Positions 53,171-60,718 of a DNA stretch of 64,000 nt are shown in pieces. The stretch covers positions 62,001 through 126,000 of the forward strand of contig CANRJC010000002.1 in the NCBI GenBank assembly GCA_947630795.1, given 5' to 3'. The notes under the pieces were generated by a model. It was not told the origin of the DNA and did not search any database. It worked only from the letters and a program-made list of their open reading frames with translations. The stretch is from an uncultured Phascolarctobacterium sp. (GTDB lineage Bacteria > Bacillota > Negativicutes > Acidaminococcales > Acidaminococcaceae). Position 1 is the stretch's first letter. Each line of letters begins with the position of its first letter. A program made the position numbers and the translations under genes.

Positions 53171-53392
53171 ATGAGCTTTTCGATCAGAATGACTCCGGAA
53201 GAAAAACTCCTCGCCGAAAGTTACGCAAAGCTTCACTCCGTCTCTGTGGGGGAAGCCATCAAAAGAGCTTTTTTCAAACAGTTGGAGGACGAATACGACA
53301 TCTCTGTCGCCGCCGAAGCTTATGAAGAATATGTGGCCGGCGGCAAAAAGAGCCGTCCCGTGGAAGAACTGTGGAAAGAGCTTGACCTATGA
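53171..53392 (+). CDS. RelB/DUF6290-type antitoxin
   Basis: A 73-residue protein with an N-terminal ribbon-helix-helix pattern (MSFSIRMTPEEKLLAESYAK, then VSVGEAIKRAFFKQLEDEYD) and a C-terminal tail (AAEAYEEYVAGG ... EELWKEL) typical of RelB-like antitoxins that wrap around the toxin. It should repress its own promoter through the palindrome over the -10. The start follows AAAGGAG. It overlaps the toxin gene by 4 bases (ATGA). Confidence 0.85.
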   Translation: MSFSIRMTPEEKLLAESYAKLHSVSVGEAIKRAFFKQLEDEYDISVAAEAYEEYVAGGKKSRPVEELWKELDL

Positions 53393-53658
53393 GTTTTCGT
53401 GTAGAAACGACGCCGCGCTTCGACAGAGAATTCAAGAAACTTGACCGCTACACACAGCTCATTATAAAAGGCTGGATGGTGAAGAACCTTATAGACGTCG
53501 ATGATCCGCGCCTGCACGGAAAAGCTCTTACCGCAAACAGGAGCGGTCAATGGCGCTATAGGATAGGCGATCATCGCCTTATTTGTCAAATAGAGGACGA
53601 CAGACTGGTCATTCTCGCTTTGACCGTGGGGCACAGGCGAGAAGTTTACGAGCGTTAG
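53389..53658 (+). CDS. RelE/ParE-superfamily toxin
   Basis: An 89-residue basic toxin. The fold pattern is ETTPRFDREFKKLDRYTQ, a central helix region, LHGKALTANRSGQWRYRIGDHRLICQI and VILALTVGHRREVYE. The Arg/Tyr/His residues of the C-terminal strand-helix (WRYRIGDHRLI, HRREVY) are those used by RelE-type ribosome-dependent mRNA interferases. Cleavage specificity is unknown. Translation is coupled to the antitoxin. A terminator follows at 53687. Confidence 0.88.
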   Translation: MSFRVETTPRFDREFKKLDRYTQLIIKGWMVKNLIDVDDPRLHGKALTANRSGQWRYRIGDHRLICQIEDDRLVILALTVGHRREVYER

Positions 53659-53686
53659 CAAGAAAGCAGAGCCTTTTAAAAGACGG

Positions 53687-53718
53687 GCAGCGATAAATTT
53701 CGCTGCTATCTTTTTCTT
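53687..53718 (+). terminator. Terminator of the RelBE-type pair
   Basis: GCAGCGA/TCGCTGC (7 bp) followed by TATCTTTTTCTT. Confidence 0.85.
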
Positions 53719-53765
53719 CCGAGAAATAACAGGTGCTTTTGCAGGAAAGTTTGACGCAGGTCCTG

Positions 53766-53794
53766 TTGACTTTCGCCTTCGACCTTGTTACAAT
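53766..53794 (+). promoter_or_regulatory. Promoter of the Rpn-associated RNA, copy 2
   Basis: TTGACT (53766-53771), 17-base spacer, TACAAT (53789-53794). Confidence 0.85.
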
Positions 53795-53800
53795 AAAGAT

Positions 53801-53976
53801 GCTTTGATCGATCGTCGATCTCGAAATGGGAGAGGCGGGACCGCAAGGGCTCAGCCCTCGTTGTTTGCGGTACAAACGAATAGAGTAACGATCTGGCCGC
53901 TCACCGACAGCGGGATAGAAAACAGTCGGACCGAAGTGAGCACGTCCTTCGCCAATGGCGAGGGACTTTTTGTTTT
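53801..53976 (+). ncRNA. Structured RNA upstream of Rpn gene, copy 2
   Basis: Second copy of the RNA at 44128, of almost the same length. The first about 40 nt differ most but still form a stem (CGUC/GGCG, CUC/GAG). The ACCGCAA/UUGCGGU helix, the 35 nt after it through ACGAUCU, the GCUCAC/GUGAGC domain and the terminator are nearly or fully identical. The pairing-preserving changes argue that the RNA is under selection. It ends in CCUUCGCC/GGCGAGGG and a T-run. Confidence 0.75.
53949..53976 (+). terminator. Terminator of RNA copy 2
   Basis: Same stem as copy 1 (loop AAT), then ACTTTTTGTTTT. Confidence 0.85.
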
Positions 53977-53989
53977 CTGTCGCACGCCT

Positions 53990-54060
53990 AACGCTTCGAC
54001 AGGCTCAGTGACCGGCGATATACATCCTGCGACCCTCAGCGGGCGCTACATGAGCTCAGC
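53990..54060. repeat. REP-like repeat inserted between RNA copy 2 and rpn2
   Basis: CGCTTCGACAGGCTCAGTGACCGGC-type sequence; a related unit lies at 43968-43990. This piece is absent between RNA and gene in copy 1. Confidence 0.6.
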
Positions 54061-54093
54061 GCAGCAGCTAAGTCGCAAGTTTTTCTTCTCATT

Positions 54094-54139
54094 TTGCCCC
54101 TAAAAATGTATAATAAAAGTACGGTCACATCAGGGGCAA
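54094..54139 (+). promoter_or_regulatory. rpn2 promoter flanked by inverted arms
   Basis: TATAAT at 54109-54114, with perfect arms TTGCCCCT (54094-54101) and AGGGGCAA (54132-54139). Confidence 0.65.
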
Positions 54140-54176
54140 GGTGAGCAAAATAAAAAAGCAAAAGGAGGAAAAGCCT

Positions 54177-55058
54177 ATGCCCCACATGAAAAGAACCGTA
54201 AAAGACAGTGTCTTCACTTATCTTTTTCAAGACCCGCAGTACACGTTGCAGCTCTATAAGTCGCTGCACGGCGAAGATGACGGCGTCGAAGAGAAAGACA
54301 TCGAATTGATCACACTGACCAATGTCTTGGTCGATGACATCTACAACGACTTGGGCTTTTTGGTGAAAGACAGGCTGATCGTTTTAGTGGAGGCTCAGTC
54401 CACATTTTCTCGGAACATCGCCTATCGTATGCTGCTTTACATGACAGCAACTTTTAATGCCTACGCCGACAGAGAAAAGATGGACAGCCACTCGCATAAA
54501 GATCTGCACTTCCCTCATGCGGAGTTATATGTTATCTACACGGGGGAGGGAGAAGTCCCCGATGTCTGTCGATTTTCGGATCTGTGCGAAAAAGGGAAAG
54601 ATGAAGAAGATGTAGATGTAGAAACGAGAGTTCATGTACTGCGGGGAGATGCCGCCGACAAAAACGACATCGTGAGGCAGTATGTGCGCTTTTGCAAGAT
54701 AGCCGACGAAGAGCGGCGCAAAGGCGGCCCCACGGTGAAAACTGTAGAGAGGATCATCGACCGCTGTATCGAAGAAGGAGTGCTGCCAGTTTTTTTGGCG
54801 TCACGCAGGAGGGAGGTAGAGGATATGATGGTAGTATTGTTCGATGAAAAGAAAGTAAGAGAGATTCACGAGTACAATGTGCGCAAAGATGCACTGGAAG
54901 AAGGAGTAGAGAAAGGCAGAGACGAGGGCATCGCGGCCATGGTCGCCACATTGAAAAGGCTTGCCTTGGCGAAAACCGCAGTGGTTCAGGAACTTATCAG
55001 AAGCTTTCACCTTTCTCCTCAAGCTGCCGAGGCGAAGGTGGAGCAGTATTGGGATTGA
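54177..55058 (+). CDS. Rpn-family PD-(D/E)XK nuclease, copy 2
   Basis: A 293-residue paralogue of the gene at 44426, nearly identical over the first 245 residues by eye, with the same Asp58 and Glu72-x-Gln74 nuclease residues. It lacks the GRAE repeat: EKGRDEGIAAMVATLKRL follows directly, and the last 45 residues differ more (VVQELIRSFHLSPQ). The start ATG 54177 has the same GGAGG spacing as copy 1. An in-frame ATG within AAMVATL could serve as an internal start for a short C-terminal product, as reported for some Rpn proteins (inference). It is the last gene of the island before smc. Confidence 0.88.
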   Translation: MPHMKRTVKDSVFTYLFQDPQYTLQLYKSLHGEDDGVEEKDIELITLTNVLVDDIYNDLGFLVKDRLIVLVEAQSTFSRNIAYRMLLYMTATFNAYADREKMDSHSHKDLHFPHAELYVIYTGEGEVPDVCRFSDLCEKGKDEEDVDVETRVHVLRGDAADKNDIVRQYVRFCKIADEERRKGGPTVKTVERIIDRCIEEGVLPVFLASRRREVEDMMVVLFDEKKVREIHEYNVRKDALEEGVEKGRDEGIAAMVATLKRLALAKTAVVQELIRSFHLSPQAAEAKVEQYWD

Positions 55059-55087
55059 AAAGATCGAACAAAAAAGCAAAATGATCG

Positions 55088-55107
55088 GGGACGCACATTT
55101 GCGTCCC
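55088..55107 (+). terminator. Hairpin after rpn2
   Basis: GGGACGCA/TGCGTCCC around CATT; the tail TCTCGCCCC is poor in T, so termination is uncertain. Confidence 0.5.
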
Positions 55108-55139
55108 TCTCGCCCCTGCCTTGCGGCCGGGGCTTATTT

Positions 55140-55310
55140 AGTTTGGAATGTGGAGTGAGGAGTGCGGAGCTTATTGAGTTTGGAGTGTGGAGTGTGGAGT
55201 TTATCGCCGGTCATTGAGCTTGTCGAAATGCCCGGCGCAGCAGAGCTCAACGGGCGGGAGTTCGTTGCCCGGCTCGAGCAGAGCTCAGTGTACGGATGCT
55301 TCTCATATAC
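55140..55310. repeat. GGAGT-type array plus REP-like repeats
   Basis: Tandem GTGGAGT-type units to 55203, then an inverted TTCGACAAGCTCAATGACC unit (55209-55230) and CCCGGCTCGAGCAG (55269-55282). No gene is seen from 55059 to 55452. Confidence 0.65.
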
Positions 55311-55356
55311 TTCTTATGTAAGAAGAAAAAGAGAAGGCGGCGTGCCGGCCGCGGGC

Positions 55357-55400
55357 AAGGGCCCTGCGCAAATTTTAACTGTACTGCAAGGGCCCTTTTA
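55357..55400 (+). terminator. Terminator-like hairpin before smc
   Basis: AAGGGCCC (55357-55364) and GGGCCCTT (55389-55397 region) form a stem with a T-run; smc begins about 50 bases later, so its promoter must lie in TTTTATGATAGAATAAAAC. Confidence 0.65.
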
Positions 55401-55452
55401 TGATAGAATAAAACGGATATGAAATAAAAAAGAAAGAGGCCTGCAACTCTTT

Positions 55453-58400
55453 ATGCGTTTGAGATCATTTAAAACTTACGGCTTCAAATCTTTTGCCGAC
55501 AAGACCGAGCTGACCTTCGATCAAGGCATCACCGCCATCGTGGGCCCCAACGGCAGCGGCAAGAGCAATGTGGCCGAAGCCATCCGCTGGGTGATGGGCG
55601 AGCAAAGCGCCAAATATCTGCGGGGCAGCAAAATGGAAGACGTCATCTTCTCCGGCAGCGGGCAGCGCCGGGCCCTAGGCATGGCCGAAGTGGAGCTGTG
55701 TTTGGATAACAGCGATCATCAATTGCCCCTGGACTTCGACGAAGTGCTGCTCACCCGCAGGCTGTACCGCAGCGGCGACAGCGAATATGCCATCAACAAA
55801 AAAGCCTGCCGTTTAAAAGACATCGTGGACCTTTTGGCCGACACCGGTCTCGGCAAAGGCTCTATGTCCAACATCGGGCAAAACCGCATCAGCGAGATCT
55901 TAGACAGCCGCCCCGAAGAGCGGCGGGCCCTGTTCGAAGAAGCGGCGGGCATCGCCAAATTCCGCCTGCGAAAAAAAGAAGCCTTGCACCGTTTGGACAC
56001 CACCGCCGCCAATATGCAGCGCATCGCCGATATCAAAAGCGAAGTGGAGCGGCAGGTGGAGCCTTTGCGGGAGGCTGCGGCCAAGGCGGAAGAATTCAAC
56101 AGCCTCAGCGCCCGCCTGCGGGGGGTGCGCCTCACCGCCCTGCTGCGCAAAGTGGACAACATCCAGAGCCTCAGAGAGAAGTCGGCCCGGCAAAAGGCCG
56201 CTTTGGAAGATCGATCGGCCCGGGCTGCCGCCGAATTGGCCGCCAAAGAAGCAGCAGCCGCCGGCGCCCGCCAAAATTTGGACGCTCTCACCGCCGACTT
56301 GGACGAATTGCACGAGCGGGCCTTGGTGAAAGAAAGAGAGATAGAGAGCAACAACGGCCGGCTGAAGGTGCTGGAAGAAAGAAAGAGCCAAAGCAGCGCC
56401 CAGATCGAGCGTTTGAAAGAGCGGGGCGCCAAGAACGCGGCCCAACAGGCTGCTCAGGAGCAACTGTGCCGCGAGGCCGAGGCCGCTTGGGCCAAGGCCG
56501 AAGAAGAAAGCAAAAAAGCGGCGGCAACCGTGCAGGAATTGAGCGCCGCCAAAGAAGAGAGCAGCGCCCGTTTGGCAGCGGCCCGCAGGGAAGAAGAAGA
56601 ACGGCGGGACGCTTTCTTCGCCGACACTCGGGAGCTTTTAGAGCAGCGCAACCGCCTCACCGCCTTGGAGCACGAGCAGGAGCAGCGCCGCCGGCAGCGG
56701 GAAGCTTTGAAGGAAGACATCGACGCTCTGCAGGAAGAGAGCAAGAACGCTGCGCAAAACTACAACGACCTTTTGGAGAAGCAGAGCCGCTGCCGCTTGG
56801 ACGGTCAGCAGGCTTTGAAAGAGTATAACGAGCAGCGGGCGCGGCTGCAGGAAGCCCGGGCCGAGGCCGAGGCCCTGGGGAAAAAGCAGCGGGAAGCCCA
56901 AGGCCGTTTGGCTGCGGCGTCCGGCCGGGAAGAAGCTCTGCGCCGTCTGCAGGACGCCTTCGAAGGCTTCGGCTACGGCAGCCGCAACATTTTGAAGGCG
57001 AAGGAGCCGTGGCGGGAAAAGGTGCTGGGGGCCGTGGCCCAATTGGTGAACACCCAAGCCGCCTACGTCACCGCCATCGAGACCGCCTTGGGAGAGGCCG
57101 CCCAAAATTTGGTGACGAAGGACACTGCCGCCGCCAAAGCAGCCATCGCCTATTTGAAAAAGACCGACGGAGGCAGGGCCACCCTGCTGCCCTTGGACAT
57201 TGTGGAAGCCCGCCGTCCCCGCCCCGACGAGCAGCGTTTGGCCCAATTGCCCGGTATCGTGGGCTTCGCTCAAAACTTGGTGACCTATCCCGCCGAGGCC
57301 GAGCCCGCCGTGGCCTTCCTCTTGGGGCGAGTGCTGGTGGCCGAGAACTTAGACGCCGCCTTGAACGCCGCCAAAGCCGGCCGCTATCGTCTGCGGGCGG
57401 TGACTTTAGCCGGCGACACCGTGAATTTGGGGGGCAGCCTCACCGGCGGCAGCAAAAAACAGCGGGAAGGCTATCTCAGCCGCGCCCTGGAGATCGAGAC
57501 CGCCGCCCAAGAAGCAGCGGCTCGGCGAGAAGAAGTGCTGGCCCTGCAGGAAGAGCAGGAAGCCAACGAGGAGCAGGCCCGGGGCCTTGACGAAAAAGCC
57601 GCCGCCGCCTCTGCAAGAGTTGACCGCCTTTCTCTTTTATATAAGGAACAGGAGCAGGAGCTGAAGCGCCTCGCCCACGTCAAAGAAGAGAGCGACGCCA
57701 AAATGTCGGAGCTTTTGGAGCGGCGTTCTGCTTTGGCCAACGAATATCTGGCTAAAAGAGACGAAGTGAAAGAATTGAAGGCCGCTCTCGGCGGCTTGGA
57801 AGAGCGGGACGAAGCCGGCAAAGAGACCATGGCCGCTTTGAAGAAGACTTTGGCCCATTTGGGCAGCGAAGTGACGGCTTTGGAGAATCGCTTGGCCGAT
57901 GCTCAGGCCGCGGCCGGGGCCGGCAGCGAAAAGAGCAAGTATCTGGCTCAGCGTTTGCAAGACTTGCAAGCGGCGCTGCAGGAACTGCAGGCTGCGCAAA
58001 AACAGGACGAAAAAGAAAGAGAACGCTTGGGGCAAGTGCTGGACGAGTGCGACGAAGAAGCAGAGAAAATAAGGCTGGCTTCTAGCATAATACTAGCTGA
58101 TATCAAGCGATTGACCGTCGGCAAAGAAGATTTCCTACGGCAGCGCAACGAAGCCAACGATGCGCTCGCGGCAGCGGAAGCGGCGGTGGCAGAGGCCCGC
58201 AAAGAGGCAGAGCTCACAGAAGGGAAGCTGCAGCGTTTGGCGGTAGATACCGCTTGGCAGGACGCCGACTATCAGCACGCACTGGAAGAATTGGCGAAAG
58301 ACTATAAGCTCAGCGAGGCCGAGGCCCGCATGGAAGACACCGGCCTTTGGGCGCAGACCGGCGACCGCGAGCTTCATAAAGAAGAGAATCGCTTGGAAGT

Positions 58401-59016
58401 GGCCATCGCCAACTTGGGCCCCGTGAACCCCTCCGCCCCCGCTGAATATGCGGCGGTGAAGGAGAGGAGCGAATTTTTGAACAAACAGTACGGCGACTTG
58501 GAGAGCGCCAAAGGCGAATTGGAAGGGATCATCGGCCGCATCGACAAGGGGATGAAACAGCGCTTCGGCGCCGCCTTCGCCGAGATCAACACCCATTTTG
58601 CCGCCTGCTACGCCAAATTGTTCGGGGGCGGCACCGCCCGCCTCTCTTTGAGCGAACCGGAGGACAGTTTGAACAGCGGCATCGAGATCGAAGCTCAGCC
58701 CCCGGGGAAGAAGCTCACCAGCCTCGCACCTTTGAGCGGCGGCGAACGGGCCCTCACGGTCATCGCTCTCCTCTTCGCTCTTTTGAGCTATCGCCCCGCC
58801 CCCTTCTGCATCTTAGACGAGATCGACGCCGCCTTAGACGATGCCAACATCGACCGTTTCGCCGGCTTTTTGCGCGATTATTCCGCCGGCACCCAATTCA
58901 TCGTCATCACCCACCGCAAAGGCACCATGGAGAAGGCCGACATCATGTACGGCGTAACTATGGAAGAGAGCGGCGTGTCCAAGATGCTCTCGGTGAAGAT
59001 CAATGCAAAGGAGTGA
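55453..59016 (+). CDS. smc: Chromosome segregation protein SMC
   Basis: An 1187-residue condensin ATPase that loops and compacts the chromosome with ScpA and ScpB. Walker A is [16 protein letters not shown] (about residues 32-40). A first long coiled coil runs to about 500, the hinge lies near 505-660 ([13 protein letters not shown] ... [14 protein letters not shown]), and a second coiled coil follows. The C-terminal head has [15 protein letters not shown] and Walker [17 protein letters not shown]. In many Firmicutes rnc precedes smc; here the island ends just upstream. The start has no strong ribosome-binding site. ftsY begins 4 bases after the stop. Confidence 0.97.
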   Translation: MRLRSFKTYGFKSFADKTELTFDQGITAIVGPNGSGKSNVAEAIRWVMGEQSAKYLRGSKMEDVIFSGSGQRRALGMAEVELCLDNSDHQLPLDFDEVLLTRRLYRSGDSEYAINKKACRLKDIVDLLADTGLGKGSMSNIGQNRISEILDSRPEERRALFEEAAGIAKFRLRKKEALHRLDTTAANMQRIADIKSEVERQVEPLREAAAKAEEFNSLSARLRGVRLTALLRKVDNIQSLREKSARQKAALEDRSARAAAELAAKEAAAAGARQNLDALTADLDELHERALVKEREIESNNGRLKVLEERKSQSSAQIERLKERGAKNAAQQAAQEQLCREAEAAWAKAEEESKKAAATVQELSAAKEESSARLAAARREEEERRDAFFADTRELLEQRNRLTALEHEQEQRRRQREALKEDIDALQEESKNAAQNYNDLLEKQSRCRLDGQQALKEYNEQRARLQEARAEAEALGKKQREAQGRLAAASGREEALRRLQDAFEGFGYGSRNILKAKEPWREKVLGAVAQLVNTQAAYVTAIETALGEAAQNLVTKDTAAAKAAIAYLKKTDGGRATLLPLDIVEARRPRPDEQRLAQLPGIVGFAQNLVTYPAEAEPAVAFLLGRVLVAENLDAALNAAKAGRYRLRAVTLAGDTVNLGGSLTGGSKKQREGYLSRALEIETAAQEAAARREEVLALQEEQEANEEQARGLDEKAAAASARVDRLSLLYKEQEQELKRLAHVKEESDAKMSELLERRSALANEYLAKRDEVKELKAALGGLEERDEAGKETMAALKKTLAHLGSEVTALENRLADAQAAAGAGSEKSKYLAQRLQDLQAALQELQAAQKQDEKERERLGQVLDECDEEAEKIRLASSIILADIKRLTVGKEDFLRQRNEANDALAAAEAAVAEARKEAELTEGKLQRLAVDTAWQDADYQHALEELAKDYKLSEAEARMEDTGLWAQTGDRELHKEENRLEVAIANLGPVNPSAPAEYAAVKERSEFLNKQYGDLESAKGELEGIIGRIDKGMKQRFGAAFAEINTHFAACYAKLFGGGTARLSLSEPEDSLNSGIEIEAQPPGKKLTSLAPLSGGERALTVIALLFALLSYRPAPFCILDEIDAALDDANIDRFAGFLRDYSAGTQFIVITHRKGTMEKADIMYGVTMEESGVSKMLSVKINAKE

Positions 59017-59020
59017 CAGC

Positions 59021-59932
59021 ATGAGCTTTTTCGATCGCTTGAAGGACGGGCTGAGCAACACCCGCCGCAACTTTACCGACCGCATTCGCGAACTGGCAGG
59101 GCTGGCCGCCCCCATCGACGAGGACCTGCTGGAAGAATTGGAAATGATCCTTTTGGGCGCAGACGTGGGCGTGAGCACCACCCAAAAATTGCTGGACGCC
59201 ATCCGCACTGCCGCCCGCAAAAAAGAGATAGCAGACAGCAGCGAAGTGCTGCCCTTTTTGAAAAAATATCTCACTGAGCTGCTGCGGGAGGAGGGGCAGC
59301 GCACACGCATCGGCCACAAGCCCACCGTCATCTTGGTGGTGGGGGTGAACGGCGTGGGCAAGACCACCACCATCGGCAAGCTGGCCAACTATTTCGGCCT
59401 CTTCAAATATAAGGTGCTCATCGCCGCCGCCGATACCTTCAGGGCCGCTGCCGCCGAGCAACTGTGCGTGTGGGGCGAGAGGGCAGGCTGCGAAGTGATC
59501 AGGCACGGTGAGGGTGCCGACCCCGCCGCCGTAGTGTTCGACGGCATGAAGGCCGCCATCGCCCGCAAGGCGGACATCCTCTTCATCGACACCGCCGGCC
59601 GCCTTCACAACAAGGCCAACCTCATGAACGAATTGAGCAAGATCCACCGGGTCATCAAGCGGGAGATCCCCGACGCGCCTCACGAAACTTTTCTGGTGCT
59701 GGACGCCACTACGGGGCAGAACGCCATCGCTCAGTCCAAAGTTTTCACCGAGACCGCCCACGTCACCGGGGTGGTGCTCACCAAATTGGACGGCACCGCC
59801 AAGGGAGGCGTGGTGATAGCCATCAAAGAAGAACTGGGCCTGCCGGTGAAATGGATAGGCATCGGGGAAGGGCTGATGGACTTCCGCCCCTTCGAGCCGG
59901 AAAAATTCGTGGAAGCGCTCTTCGAGAAGTAA
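59021..59932 (+). CDS. ftsY: Signal recognition particle receptor FtsY
   Basis: A 303-residue SRP GTPase that receives ribosome-SRP complexes at the membrane. The acidic A domain is absent and the protein starts directly with the N domain (FFDRLKDGLSNTRRNF), as in many Firmicutes. NG motifs: VVGVNGVGKTTTIGKLA, DTFRAAAAEQL, DTAGRLHNKANLM, TKLDGTAKGG and GIGEGLMDFRPF. ATG 59021 follows AAAGGAG. Co-transcribed with smc, the common Firmicutes pair. Confidence 0.97.
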   Translation: MSFFDRLKDGLSNTRRNFTDRIRELAGLAAPIDEDLLEELEMILLGADVGVSTTQKLLDAIRTAARKKEIADSSEVLPFLKKYLTELLREEGQRTRIGHKPTVILVVGVNGVGKTTTIGKLANYFGLFKYKVLIAAADTFRAAAAEQLCVWGERAGCEVIRHGEGADPAAVVFDGMKAAIARKADILFIDTAGRLHNKANLMNELSKIHRVIKREIPDAPHETFLVLDATTGQNAIAQSKVFTETAHVTGVVLTKLDGTAKGGVVIAIKEELGLPVKWIGIGEGLMDFRPFEPEKFVEALFEK

Positions 59933-60245
59933 AAAGCAAAACGTCTGCTTGTAAGTGCGAGAGAAAAGCTTGAGCGTGACGAAGAGTTTGCCTGCAAAGT
60001 CCTGATAAAACAGAAAAGCATTCGCAAACGCTCCCGGGAGCAAAGTCCGAGCTATAAAAGAAAACGCCCGCGTAAAAAAGCAGAGCACACCCTTGAAACG
60101 TCGGCCCGAAAGCTCCGAGCACACGCTGTAAAAACCCCGATCTAAAAAAGCAGAGCGCTGCGGGAAAAGTTTGCGTAAAAACGCAGAGCGCTCCGAAAAA
60201 CCCTCGAGCAAAAAAATTTACGCGAAAAAGAGCGTGCGCAAATAT
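59933..60245. repeat. Intergenic region with degenerate AAAAAAGCAGAGCGCT-type repeats
   Basis: Several imperfect units of (A)5-6-GCAGAGC-GC occur at about 60075, 60146 and 60178, mixed with GCAAA/CGCTCC pieces. No gene or RNA is recognised. The minus strand is open across it but has no start signals. Confidence 0.5.
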
Positions 60246-60248
60246 TAT

Positions 60249-60295
60249 GGGAGGGCAGCCAAGTAAAAATACTTGACAGCCCTCTTTCTTTATTT
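60249..60295 (+). terminator. Terminator after ftsY, overlapping the next promoter
   Basis: GAGGGC...CAAGTA pairs with TACTTG...GCCCTC (centre mismatched), followed by TTTCTTTATTTT. The 3' arm contains the -35 of the next promoter. Confidence 0.7.
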
Positions 60296-60301
60296 TATAA
60301 T
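60273..60301 (+). promoter_or_regulatory. Consensus promoter of the ylxM-ffh-rpsP-trmD operon
   Basis: TTGACA (60273-60278), 17-base spacer, TATAAT (60296-60301): a perfect consensus match. Confidence 0.93.
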
Positions 60302-60327
60302 GGCAGATGTTGAAGAGAGAGATGCCT

Positions 60328-60678
60328 ATGTCTTTGGAAAACGGACTGGACCAGCGGCTGCGTTTGGCTCGCCTCTGCGATATCTACGGCGGCCTTTTGA
60401 CCCCCAAGCAGCAGGACTGCCTGCGCCTTTTGGTGTATGAAGATCTGTCCCTGAGAGAAGCGGGGGAAGAACTGGGAGTGTCCCGCCAAGCGGTGTACGA
60501 TCTTGTGCGGCGGGTGGAGCAGACCTTGGAGCGCTTCGAAGGGAAGCTTCGCCTTTTAGAGCGGCGCACGCAGATGGAAGATGAATTGCGGCAAGCGGCC
60601 CAGCTGGTGCGCAAGGGAGAAGGGGCCGCGGCCCTGGCTCTTTTGGAGAAGTGGAGCGGCGCCGCCCGCGGCGAGTGA
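60328..60678 (+). CDS. ylxM: YlxM-family helix-turn-helix protein
   Basis: A 116-residue protein with a sigma-70 region-4-like helix-turn-helix (LTPKQQDCLRLLVYEDLSLR, then EAGEELGVSRQAVYDLVRR). YlxM is encoded next to ffh in Firmicutes and Mycoplasma and is thought to assist the SRP pathway. Transcription starts near 60308, so ATG 60307 cannot be the start. ATG 60328 is chosen with GAAGAGAGA upstream; ATG 60322 is possible. It is the first gene of the operon, and ffh follows after 40 bases. Confidence 0.88.
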   Translation: MSLENGLDQRLRLARLCDIYGGLLTPKQQDCLRLLVYEDLSLREAGEELGVSRQAVYDLVRRVEQTLERFEGKLRLLERRTQMEDELRQAAQLVRKGEGAAALALLEKWSGAARGE

Positions 60679-60718
60679 AAAAAATTTCGTTTATTTTTCG
60701 TAAGATAGAGGAGAACTC

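Noticed and set aside
44093-55058. Island as a classical transposon with terminal inverted repeats
   Set aside because: The duplicated cassettes are direct repeats and no transposase, integrase or target-site duplication was seen. Rpn proteins resemble transposases by name only.
59000-60211. Long minus-strand open frame (about 400 codons) across ftsY and the following gap
   Set aside because: It is antisense to ftsY, has no ribosome-binding site or promoter, and its only non-antisense part lies in a degenerate repeat region.
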